Of a DNA stretch of 64,000 bases, positions 12,174-23,700 are shown in pieces. Source of the stretch: Sipunculus nudus (Eukaryota > Annelida > Sipuncula > Golfingiida > Sipunculidae); assembly GCA_026874595.1 (NCBI GenBank), contig CM049309.1:1584076-1648075 (forward strand), read 5' to 3'. The translations under genes were made by a program, and so were the position numbers. A model generated the notes under the pieces. It was not told where the DNA came from and ran no database searches. It saw nothing but the letters and a program-made list of their open reading frames with translations. Numbering within the stretch: position 1 is the stretch's first letter; each line of letters starts with the position of its first letter.

Positions 12174-12545
12174 AGCTCAGCTGACTGTAAGTCAACTGAG
12201 GTATAGGAATGGAGCTTTGTCCGTCATCTGTCCGGGCGTCCTGACATCCCGTCGTCCATTAGCAGGGTACAAATAGTAACTGCTGGTCCTAGAAACTTCT
12301 AAGTGAACATCCAGGGAGATCAATATAAAATCTCCTTGGAAACATGAAATTAGGTCACTGTGACCTTTATCCTCCGAGCTGTGGGGCTTGAAAGTACCCC
12401 CAGAATAATCAAAAATATAATACAAAACCATGTCAGTTCCCAAAAAGTGGTGGCACCCCCTTATTTTTTTTGTTATTTTAACGAATATTTTTCTCTTTTT
12501 TTTACTGTAAAATGACAACAATCATGTCAGTTTCTCAGCTGTGAT
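12174..12545 (+). mobile_element. Fragment of element A family
   Basis: Starts with AGCTCAGCTGACTGTAAGTC, the same left end as the element at 2093, followed by a CTTTGTCCGTC leader and one decayed ~300-bp module containing GGGTACAAATAGTAAC and AATTAGGTCACTGTGACC. The right end is not clear. Confidence 0.65.
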
Positions 12546-13560
12546 TACATCTAGTGTCCCAAAACCTGGTGTGTTTATTGATCACAAGTGGATGCCCTAT
12601 AGTAATCACCCTGTGTGTCTGTCTGTCTGTCTGTTTAGCTGTCTGTCTGTCCATCCGTCCATCCACATAAATTTTTTTCAGATGATAACTCCAGGTTGGT
12701 TTGACACATGGATTTTAAATTTGACTTACATATGGCCCACCACTAAAGCAAGAACCTGTATGATTTTTGGGTCATGAGGTCAAAGGTCAAGGTTCCAGGA
12801 CTCACTTATTTAAAACGATTATGGATGCATTTTAATTGAAGCCTTTCATCCCAAACTTTCCAACTTGCGCATTTAGCAGACTTGCCTGTATGGGGAGAGC
12901 ATAAATGAATTTGGGGTCACAACAAAGGTCAAGGTCACAGGGGCCATCTGTTCACAAATTAGGTTCCAGATGAAAACTCCATTTTAGTTTGACATATTGG
13001 TTTCCAACTTAACTTATATGTGGCTCACCACTAAAGTAAAAACCTTGTTGATTTTTGGGGTCCAACGGTCAGAGGTCAAGGTTACAGGACCCATTTCTTT
13101 AAAAAGAATGTGTATGCATTTCAAGCCAAACTTTCGATCACAAACCTCCAGTCTTCAAGATTTGGCTCAACTGCCAATTAGGGAAGATTCTATTTGATTT
13201 TGGGGTCAAAGGTCAAGGTCACAGGGCCCATCCATTCACAAATTAGTTTATGGATAATAATTCTGCTTTAGATAGACAGATTAGCTTCAAACTTTATTTA
13301 TCAATGACCAACCACTTAAGTAAGAATCATTTGATTTTCTGGGTCCAGAGATCAAAGGTAAAGGCCACAGGAGCCACATCTTTAAAAAGATTGTGGATGC
13401 ACTGTAAATCAAACTTTTCATTCAAATCTTTCCATCTTTCACACATGGCTTACTTGCCCAAAGTGAGGAAATCTGTAGATTTTGAGGTTACCTGGTCAGA
13501 GGTCAAGGTCACTTGACCCACTTTTTTTAAAGATTGTTACAATAATCTAAATGCTGCAAG
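12546..13560 (+). repeat. Tandem repeat with nuclear-receptor-like AGGTCA motifs
   Basis: After a (TCTG)n leader at 12618-12660, degenerate units repeat about every 140-150 bases, each with a core such as GGGTCAAAGGTCAAGGTCA. A perfect DR1 (AGGTCA-A-AGGTCA) is at 12777-12789. GGGTCA-A-AGGTCA-AGGTCA is at 13203-13221. Other copies lie at 12926-12937, 13067-13079 and about 13494-13511. A fragment of a related leader recurs near 34020. It is likely the internal part of another mobile element. Confidence 0.75.
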
Positions 13561-16268
13561 TTCAAGGATAATAAGTTCCAAGATTTTTTTGGTCGCAAGC
13601 TAATTGAGGACCATAATTCTGAAGTATAAAATTATTCAGGCTATCTCTATCAGTGATGTGTTAATTAATTAATCACAAGGATAATTGGTTCTATTGATTA
13701 AATTGTTCAGTTAAACTGGTAAGTTTTCTTGTAATCACAAACGTGTATATATGCAGTGTGCACAAACAAAGAACCATATTAAATGAAGAAGAAAAACTAC
13801 TTCAGTCATGTTGGAAACACAGAGAAGGTTGGGCAAAAAGTAGCAACTGAAGTTAAAACAGAGCCATGAGTAGTGGGCTAATAGTGTTTATATCCTGGTC
13901 TTCTCCTGACCCTCTCGGTTAATCAATAATCAATAAATGTTTTACCATTGGTCTATGTTTCTGTCAGTCATCATATATCATTTATTGATTTAAAAACCAC
14001 TTCTAAACTCTCCTATCCACACCTTTTTGAGACAAATTTTATACACACAAAAAATTAGCTCCATTTTGGCCTCTGCCATTAGAGAGTCTACGACCAGTCT
14101 CAGAGTACCCTTACTTCTTATTTCGAGAACTGCACTGTAACACAAATATTTTTGGCATTTTGCCAAGCCTCATGGCCTACAAGTACACAGGCACTTATAG
14201 ACCAGCCATTAGCTTTTTAGCAATCTTTCTAACAACACCTACCTTGTGTGAGAAACATCTGTTTTAGTTCAGAATATTGGTAAATCACCCTGCGCCTGCA
14301 TGTTTATTGAATTTCTGGCCACCTGAATACAAGCATGACATGAAGGGTTACTGGACAATAGCCAATTTATACATGACATAGGAAATGACTAATTGTCATA
14401 GAAATTGCTTTTCACATTTTTTTTGGGTGTTGATTCTAAACTTGTTGCCTATTGTCAAGATTACCACAATATCAGTGCAGCGGGATGGATAATCATTGTA
14501 GTGCATTTCTTCACATGGCTTGTGTCATGAATAAAGTAGGCTTACCAATCCAATATAAATGCTTACTAAGTAGTGTTTTCATGGCTAACAAGTCAACCAA
14601 ACAAAGAGACAGTCTGAAGGACAAACAAGCTTGGATGAAATCATAACCTCAATCCACAATGCTTGATTCATTGAACAAATACTTTAGCTGGAAGTCTTTT
14701 AGTTGTTTGAGGGTGTGTTGATTACAACATGTTCAGACATTTAGGAATGTAATTTTAGCTGCTGTGGTAAGCCCAAAAACCATTGGATATTGATTTGTTA
14801 TTGTGAAGGGAGAATCGTGGAAAACCTCGACCCCAGCTTTCCTTCCGCGATAATAAATGATGGAGCATTAGAAAATTATGCAATTCAGCTGTGGGAGATG
14901 GCCGCTGATCATGGTAATAGAAATGGGTAAAACATGTAAAAAAAAGTTCCAGGAAAATGATTGCCAATCCCAGAATGGGGTACCCTGAGGCTGTGAAGCA
15001 GTCTTGTAGTAGCGAAGTGTTTGTCACCTTGTGGGTTCATTTTATATGATTTCTTCAAAGTAGCCATGCACAGAAATTCAATTTCCCTTTTGAAACTGCT
15101 GCAGAGAAAAGCTTTTATCTTAAAATGTGATTCAGTAGATTTGATTAAAATAGATTTGAATTGTGTAATGCATGGTTTAACTTCCTATACTAACATTCAT
15201 TTTATAGATATTAAATTGCAAAAGAGCTCAATACACCTGTCCAGATTTTGTATCATATAGGAATGAGTCATAAGTGTCATGAATTTTTTTAAAACCATTT
15301 TAATTTAATTTTATTCAAGGTTTTGTAAATCAGTTTCAGATTTGTTTTTTCTGTTAAGTAAAATAAATTAAATCACTCAATTTTCAGAGGATAGAGATCT
15401 GATTTTAAACATGGATAGTTGGACAGCCCAACATTACAACCTTTATACACACAACAAAACTGAAACCTTAATAGAAATCACTGTGCATAAAACAGGATTG
15501 TGTTGTGTATTCATTGAGTCTTGCCCTGTTGGGTTCAGCTATTTGTTGAAGCCTTGTATTTATGGATGACTTAATTTCCCGAAGATATGCGAGTCTAGAT
15601 TTTGCTTGGGGAGTGGGTTGGCCCTTCTTCGGTCCCTTGGAATGCAAAACTAACAAAAAAATATTTTTTTCTTCTTTCTTTTCTGCCTGTCTTTGCACTA
15701 GATCTCCATTACAGCTAAATGTCCAGACCACTGGTTAGAGTATAGCAGTGATTTGCACCTGATGTTTATGTGACCTAGAGTTAAGTTTAAGGGTCATGAC
15801 TAGTTTGAGGCTTCTTGTAATTGCTCAGTATTTGGTGAGTTCTTGTTACCATTTATTCATATCTCAGCTTCTGGTGATCATATCAGTGATAAGGTGGTAT
15901 CAAGAGATGGTGAGCATTAATATCCAGCTCCGACCATATTTTACAGTCTGTGCCATCTAATGTTGATGCTATGAATTACTTATTTTACTGAATATTACAA
16001 AAATTGTGATAGTTAAAAGGAGAATCCCAGATGAAGTTTATAAGACATATATTTCCAAGAGAAACACTATTTTTGAAGCATTAGCTATTTTCAGTTTTTC
16101 CAGAACAATTTAGTTATTCAGTCACGACACCAGATGGCATTGTTAATCAGCAGTGGTAGGTTTTTTTTATCATAATGATATAAATTGAATGTCACAGATT
16201 TACATCAAGATGTATAATATTTTCATTATTTTGATTTTTACATTTTTGTATGCGGATTGTATTGACAG
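13561..16268. other. Presumed intron, no recognised gene
   Basis: AT-rich, without recognised exons or repeats. Two exon-like orphan ORFs are noted (about 14810-14911 on +, and 15468-15731 on -), but neither resembles a known protein. FAM91A1 N-terminal sequence was looked for here and not found. Confidence 0.5.
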
Positions 16269-16292
16269 AAAGCATCTCGCTCTGGCTCATTG
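16269..16292 (+). CDS. FAM91A1: Candidate 24-nt microexon of FAM91A1
   Basis: A T-rich tract ending in TTGACAG is followed by 24 bases reading KASRSGSL in phase 0, then a near-perfect donor TTG|GTAAGT. The next exon also starts in phase 0, with AAG. Inclusion would insert eight residues containing an RSGS-type basic/serine motif just before the conserved KFFRRK. It is absent from the vertebrate sequence I know, so it may be alternative or may not be used. Confidence 0.45.
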
Positions 16293-17648
16293 GTAAGTTT
16301 GAAAGTATGGTGATTTTTCTATGTTTGTTGAGTTGAGTTCATTCCATGATTATTAAACCTGAAGAACGTATAGATCTATGTCCTTCAAAAATGTGAAATT
16401 GTTCATTTTTGTGGTTTTCTGGTGAGAGGTTCATTCAAATTATGCTGTTACTCCTCAGTGTTATGATTATTACCGAGGGAGGTTCTACTTTTACCTGTGT
16501 TTGTTGAACTAGTCGGGCTGGTTTGTTTATCTGTAATGAAGATTACTGTAAAAATATAAATAACTATTTTTTTTTGGTGAAACATGGTGGTATGATCAGT
16601 ATCAGAACCTGTTTAGTCTGTTTTTCAATTTAATCTCCACAGTAGATGGAGGCATATTTTTTTTTAGAGTTCAGTCAAGGTGGAGGTGTCTGCTCTCTGA
16701 TATGTGCCCTCTATTTTCCTTTGGTCCTTTGTGTACTCAAATGGACAGGAATAATCACAGGTTCAATGTTCATTTATTACATGGGGAGGGGATTTTGGGT
16801 ATCAAGGTATTGTTACTTATAAAATAAAAAAAAGCTAAGAATAGTAAAGTCCCAGACTGACATCAGGTTAAGCCAGTTTTTATCCTCTGTCTCTGCATCA
16901 TGCTTATAAAAGGGTTACCTTGTGATTGTGTTTACCTTTTTTATGTCGCGTACATATATATGTTTACCATATATATTATGCTCACCAGTAAACGTCTCTG
17001 CTCCTGGCTAAGTAGTGGCCTTTGAAAAATGATTTTAATGTACTGAAAAATGATTTGTGATGTATGCTAGACTGATGATGGAGATATAAAAAAGTTGATT
17101 TTGCTGACTCGGCATATTCATATCCCTTGCATTTGGTTTTGACATTTTTCATAAAATAAATGGTGTATGCCACTGGTAATTTTGCTTTTTGTTATGAAAG
17201 GAATTTTTATTTGAGGTGCATGCCCATAGAAGAAGGAATATACTGGTTTTGGCCCTATGAATAAATAAGGAATAATAAGTAAAATGGACATATTGAAAAT
17301 GCTTTGAGGTTTAAAGGGGTCTTTTTTAGATGCAGAGTATAGTTAAAAAACAGATGCAAGAAAAGGCAGCTAAAAATTTTTTGAAAAATCTCAGCTTTGC
17401 TGTTCAGTTTGTTAGAAATTTGGTCGCCCTATATGTCTTGTTTCAAGAATTTGTATCAGAATCTGAAACTTTTATTAATATTTGATTATCCAGGGTTTGC
17501 TTGCGAAGGGTTGCACCACAGTTCTGGTAAATATATACAAATGAAATATTTGTATACCAGTAGGCAATTACCTGTTAATTGCCCAGGCTGGCACTTTCTT
17601 GAAATAAATATTTACATAAGTTCTAAGTTACCATATTTTTTCTTACAG

Positions 17649-17765
17649 AAGTTTTTCCGGAGGAAACCAGTGCGCGACCTTCTTCCTCCCCAGCCAATTG
17701 ACTCAGTTGTGATTGAGCCGTGGTGGATTGTACAGGCAGGTTACATCACGGAAGATGATGTCAAG
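17649..17765 (+). CDS. FAM91A1: FAM91A1 exon (window residues 1-39)
   Basis: Acceptor TTCTTACAG, donor AAG|GTGAGG, phase 0 at both ends. Encodes [16 protein letters not shown] through [15 protein letters not shown], among the most conserved parts of the family. This is the first exon in the window with certain homology. Confidence 0.95.
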
Positions 17766-20700
17766 GTGAGGTATAAAGGTCAAGGTCACAAACACATCAC
17801 TTTCACAAGGGCAAATAAACTGGCTGGTACACTGTGTTGTGGAGCTGTAGATAAAATGAGATTCAAATGCATTCATTGCTAGAGTGTCTGTGGGTGTTTG
17901 TAAACTTGGGTACAGAGATTGGGTTTGCTTGAATATATTCTTTATCAGGTGTCTTCTGTCTTAATACACTTTTATCACCAGGATGTGTATCCCATAGGTA
18001 TGCTCTAACAATTAATTTTCTGTAATATATAGATTATTTCTCAGTATATAAACAGAAACCTTAAATTCAGAGGCCTTCTTAAATCAATATTTTATTTAAT
18101 TTGATCTAATTGACCTTTCCCATCACAATAGTGACATCTGTTGATGACAACTGATACTAAGTGTTTGGGTCTGCAATATCAAAAGAGGAAGGTGGTATTT
18201 GTTATTATTCCTTTGGTAAGGGTTAAACAAATATCTTATCCCCAAAAGGTGAGTGTCTGTCAGAGTCTCTTGCATGTATCTTGTATGAACCCTGAATGGT
18301 GGCTCTAAGGACCCAAAAACAACAGACAACCATTACCAGCAGCATGCATGCTCAAGGAAAGGTCAAATAACCTGATATAAATTTATGTTGGCAACTTTCC
18401 ATGTTTTAAAAAATTATTAGATCATGTATTGCAAAATACTTTTTTTTATTTTCCTGGATTATAATTTTTTGTTTTGGGAAATAAGTTTGTAAGATGTGAA
18501 TGCCATCATCTTATTCATGATAAAACCTTTATGGTTTTAAAACTGAAAGAAAAATATATATATTAACATAAAAATATGTCTGATATTTTCATGTTTTTGA
18601 CAGATATGCACCATGGCAGAGAAGAACGTGATTGATAAAATTATAGACAGTGGTCCCCAGCCAGCGGGTGGTCTCAACTTCAAGATTGTACATGGTAATA
18701 TATAATTCTTGATGAACCCAATTAAAAAACCTGTGCCGGGGATAGATAAAAAAATTCATTTTACTAAGAGAATCAGCTAACTTGTCTAAGGATCTTTTCT
18801 TTGAACCATAAATAGTTTTCAAACGGTTTCAAGTATATATATACCCTAGCTCTAACTGCAGGTAGGAGGTTCTGTGTGCATTTTTTTTTACTTGTTTTCC
18901 TACAAAGAAAAACCCCTGCCCAAGGTCTTTAAAACAAGGGTGTGCCCTCTGCATCCGGGTTTTATGGGTTGTTGGACAGTTTTTAGGGTTGTATGCTCCA
19001 CTGTCAACCATGTTTTACATAATAAACATCACCTTTAATCATATGAAACTGTGCAAGTAAAAGCACACCAGACATTAGCTCTTCAACATGTTTTGTTTTA
19101 CAGCACTGTACAGGAAAGGTCTGGTGTACTTAGACTGCCCAATAGCAGATGAAGACTGTATAATAGGTAAGACGGAAAATATCACAGACTGGAATACTGG
19201 TGATTCTATAATACTTCACAAGGTAATTGAAAAGATTGCTAGTTTAAAGGTACATAGGATGAATTAACTGTTACAGAATTCACAGGTAGAGGAAGACTGA
19301 GCAGTGACCTGTGTTTTGAATTTAAATCTTTGTACAATGGATATTAACTTTGTATTTATTTTAAGATGATCATTGCACAGTTTCAGAAAATGCTGATAAG
19401 GTGGCATTGCAAAAACAGTATAAGATACATGATGTAAGAATAAAGAGAATCTTAAGTTGATCACTGAACTTTGTTCCTTTTTGCAACAAGGAGCAGAATT
19501 AGGGAGAAGTTTAAAGTTTAGAATCATTCTTTTGAAAAAAATGTTTAGAAGTAAAGTATTTTATTAACAGTGTACATCTTTGTATACCAAATACTTTTGA
19601 TTTATAAAGTATATGAAGTATGTCCTGTTTTGAACCACTTGACTTGCACTCTAATGGCTGGCTGTACAGACTAGTAGAAAACTCTAATGGCTGGCTTTAC
19701 AGACTAGTAGAACACTCTAATGGCTGGCTGTACAGACTAGTAGAACACTCTTATCACTGGCTGTACAGACTAGTAAAACACTCTTATCACTGGCTGTACA
19801 GACTAGTAGAACACTCTAATCACTGGCTGTACAGACTAGTAGAACACTCTGATCACTTGCTGTACAGACAAGTAGAACACTCTAATGGCTGGCTGTACAG
19901 ACTAGTAGAACACTCTAATGGCTGGCTGTTCAGACTAGTAAAACACTCTTATGGCTGGCTGTACAGACTAGTAGAACACTCTAATGGCTGGCTGTACAGA
20001 CTAGTAGAACACTAATGGCTGGCTGTAAAGACTAGTAGAACACTCTATTGGCTGGCTGTACAGACTAGTAGAACACTCTTAATGGCTGGCTGTACAGACC
20101 AGTAGAACACTCTAATCACTGGCTGTACAGACCAGTAGAACAGTCTTATCACTGGCTGTACAGACTAGTAGAACACTCTTATCACTGGCTGTACAGACTA
20201 GTAGAACACTCTAATGGCTGGCTGTACAGACTAGTAGAACACTAATGGCTGGCTGTACAGACTAGTAGAACACTCTTATAACTGGCTGTACAGACTAGTA
20301 GAACACTCTAATGGCTGGCTGTACAGACTAGTAGAACACTCTAATCACTGGCTGTACAGACTAGTAGAACACTCTAATGGCTGGCTGTACAGACCAGTAG
20401 AACACTCTTATCACTGGCTGTACAGACTAGTAGAACACTCTAATGGCTGGCTGTACAGACTAGTAGAACACTAATGGCTGGCTGTACAGACTAGTAGAAC
20501 ACTCTTATCACTGGCTGTACAGACTAGTAGAACACTCTAATGGCTGGCTGTACAGACTAGTAGAACACTCTAATGGCTGGCTGTACAGACTAGTAGAACA
20601 CTCTAATGGCTGGCTGTACAGACTAGTAGAACACTCTTATCACTGGCTGTACAGACTAGTAGAACACTCTAATTGCTGGCTGTACAGACTAGTAGAACAC

Positions 20701-23700
20701 TCTAATCACTGGCTGTACAGACTAGTAGAACACTCTAATCACTGGCTGTACAGACTAGTAGAACACTCTTATCACTGGCTGTACAGACTAGTGGAACACT
20801 CTAATGGCTGGCTGTACAGACTAGTAGAACACTCTAATGGCTGGCTGTACAGACTAGTAGAACACTCTAATGGCTGGCTGTACAGACTAGTAGAACACTC
20901 TAATGGCTGGCTGTACAGACTAGTAGAATACTCTTATCACTGGCCGTACAGACTAGTAGAACACTCTAATGGCTGGCTGTACAGACTAGTAGAACACTCT
21001 TATCACTGGCCGTACAGACTAGTGGAACACTCTAATGGCTGGCTGTACAGACTAGTAGAACACTCTAATGGCTGGCTGTACAGACTAGTAGAACACTCTA
21101 ATGGCTGGCTGTACAGACTAGTAGAACACTCTAATCGCTGGCTGTACAGACTAGTAGAACACTCTAATGGCTGGCTGTACAGACTAGTAGAACACTCTTA
21201 TCACTGGCCGTACAGACTAGTAGAACACTCTAATTGCTTGCTGTACAGACTAGTAGAACACTCTTTTCACTGGCCGTACAGACTAGTGGAACACTCTAAT
21301 GGCTGGCTGTACAGACTAGTAGAACACTCTAATGGCTGGCTGTACAGACTAGTAGAACACTCTAATGGCTGGCTGTACAGACTAGTAGAACACTCTAATG
21401 GCTGGCTGTACAGACTAGTAGAACACTCTAATGGCTGGCTGTACAGACTAGTAGAACACTCTTATCACTGGCCGTACAGACTAGTGGAACACTCTAATGG
21501 CTGGCTGTACAGACTAGTAGAACACTCTAATGGCTGGCTGTACAGACCAGTAGAACACTCTAATGGCTGGCTGTACAGACTAGTAGAACACTCTAATGGC
21601 TGGCTGTACAGACTAGTAGAACACTCTAATGGCTGGCTGTACAGACTAGTAGAACACTCTTATCACTGACCGTACAGACCAGTAGAAGCCACAAACAAAG
21701 CTGTTACCCGATGTCTGCTTTATCAATGCTCCAGTTTGACTCATATTGTGTCTGGTCTGGGGTGTTATCAAATCCAGTGTTTCTGCAAGCACTTTTGTAA
21801 ATATTATGCTCATACTAATAGTTTTAAGATAATGATAATAACAAATTTATGTGGGGAAAATAGTCCAGCTGAATTATGGTAAAGGAAGCAGGACAAATTT
21901 TAAACCAAATTTATGTCTTTTGAAAACTATTAAAAACCTTGATAAAGAAATCCAAGAATTTGTTTCAGCTTGGTATATGTGTAATCTTCGGTTGGTTATT
22001 GAAGATACATTACAGTTTGTTTTATAAGTCTTCTCCTCCGTGTTTCAGTGCCACCCCTGGAGGGCTTTGTGATGAATAGAGTGCTGGGCGACTACTTTGA
22101 AACCCTGCTCTACAAGATCTTTGTCTCAATAGATGAACACACCAGTGTAGCGGAGGTGAAGCTGCCAGACTTTTAAAAATATGTTTCATCTGTTTGTTGA
22201 AATATTGCATGATTAATTAATTTTAAAAATATGTTAAGTGATTAAATAAATTTATTCCTATTTTTTTTTTAACAACAAGTAAATGTTCATTCTTTTTAAT
22301 GATCACTTTTTAGCCCTCAGCCCTTAGGCTGACGGGCTATTGTCGTCACCCAAGCTGTCCGTCCGTCCGTCCGTCCGGCGTCCGTTAACTTTTACCTTGT
22401 GAGCGGGATATCTTGAAAAGGATTCACCGTCAGAATTTTATTTCCTCAGTAAAGATGTATATCGACAAAATCTCGGTCAAGTTCGAAGATGGGTGACCTT
22501 GACCTATTTTTCTACATTTTAGAGCTGATTATAGAAAAACACTTAGATGCTTATTACTCAGGAACCATTTGGTGGATTTTCACAAAACTTACTATGATTA
22601 TTGGGACTGATAGTCTGTACCTGCTATACGAGTTTGATGGCGCCACCTACAATTTCTGATTTTAAATGAATTTTTATCGGATTTTTCAACTTTGGGCTTG
22701 TGAGCGGGATATCCCGAAAAGGATTCACCGTAAGAATTTTATTTTTTCGGTGAAGATGTATATTGACAAAATCTCGGTCAAGTTCGAAGATGGGTTACCT
22801 TGACCTATTTTTCTACGTTTTAGAGCTGATTATAGAAAAAACATTTAGAAGCTTATTTCTCAGGAACCATTGGATGGATTTTCACAATACTTACTATGAT
22901 CATAGGGACTGATGGTGTGTAACTGCTGCACAAGTTTGGGGGCACCACCTGCAATTTCTGATTTTTTATTGAATTTTTCTTGGATTTTTCAACTTTGGCC
23001 TTGTGAGCGGGATATCTCTAAAAGGATTCACAATAGGAATTTTATTTCTTTGGTGAAGATGTATATCTACAAAAATCTCGTTCATGTTCGAAGATGGATG
23101 ACCTTGATCTACTTTTCAAGGTCACAGAGCTTATAATAGAATAAAACTTAGAAGCTTATTTTTCAGGAAGCATTTGGTGGATTGTTATGAATCATGGTAC
23201 ATACCTCTCCATTTTAAATTTATAACTGAGACATGTACAGATATACATTCATGTGAGAACAGATATTTAGTACTTGTTACTGTTACCACCTCTAAACACT
23301 GTTCTTTTGGCTGAGGGCTTTTGTCAGCTTTTGCTGATATTCTAGTTAATGATAACATTCACGTTAATATTAGAAAATTAATTTATATATATATATATTT
23401 GTGTATTTATACTTTAATAATAGTGTTTCCTTTTACAGCTTGCCAGTGTCCTGCAGATAGACTTACAACTAGTCAAGGTATGATTAGAGTATATATTGTG
23501 TATATAAGCTACATTTTAGTCATCTCATATTAAACTATGACAATATCCCAAAACAGATATTTTAATCAAATCATAAATATGTTTAATAAATAAAGTTAAG
23601 GGTGTCTCCAAAGCCATGGATTTCACTTTAATGGATGATTCCTGATTAAATATTGCACTGCATGTTTGAAGTAACTGAAATAATAGCTGCGTTATTGTTA

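Noticed and set aside
9851-16268. N-terminal FAM91A1 exons within the window
   Set aside because: I looked for sequence encoding the conserved pieces of the vertebrate N-terminal part and found none, so they are presumed upstream of base 1.
20791-21669. 292-codon ORF with [11 protein letters not shown] repeats as a gene
   Set aside because: It is a frame-preserving 33-bp minisatellite inside a FAM91A1 intron, with no splice sites and no non-repeat ends, and other parts of the same array are frame-broken.
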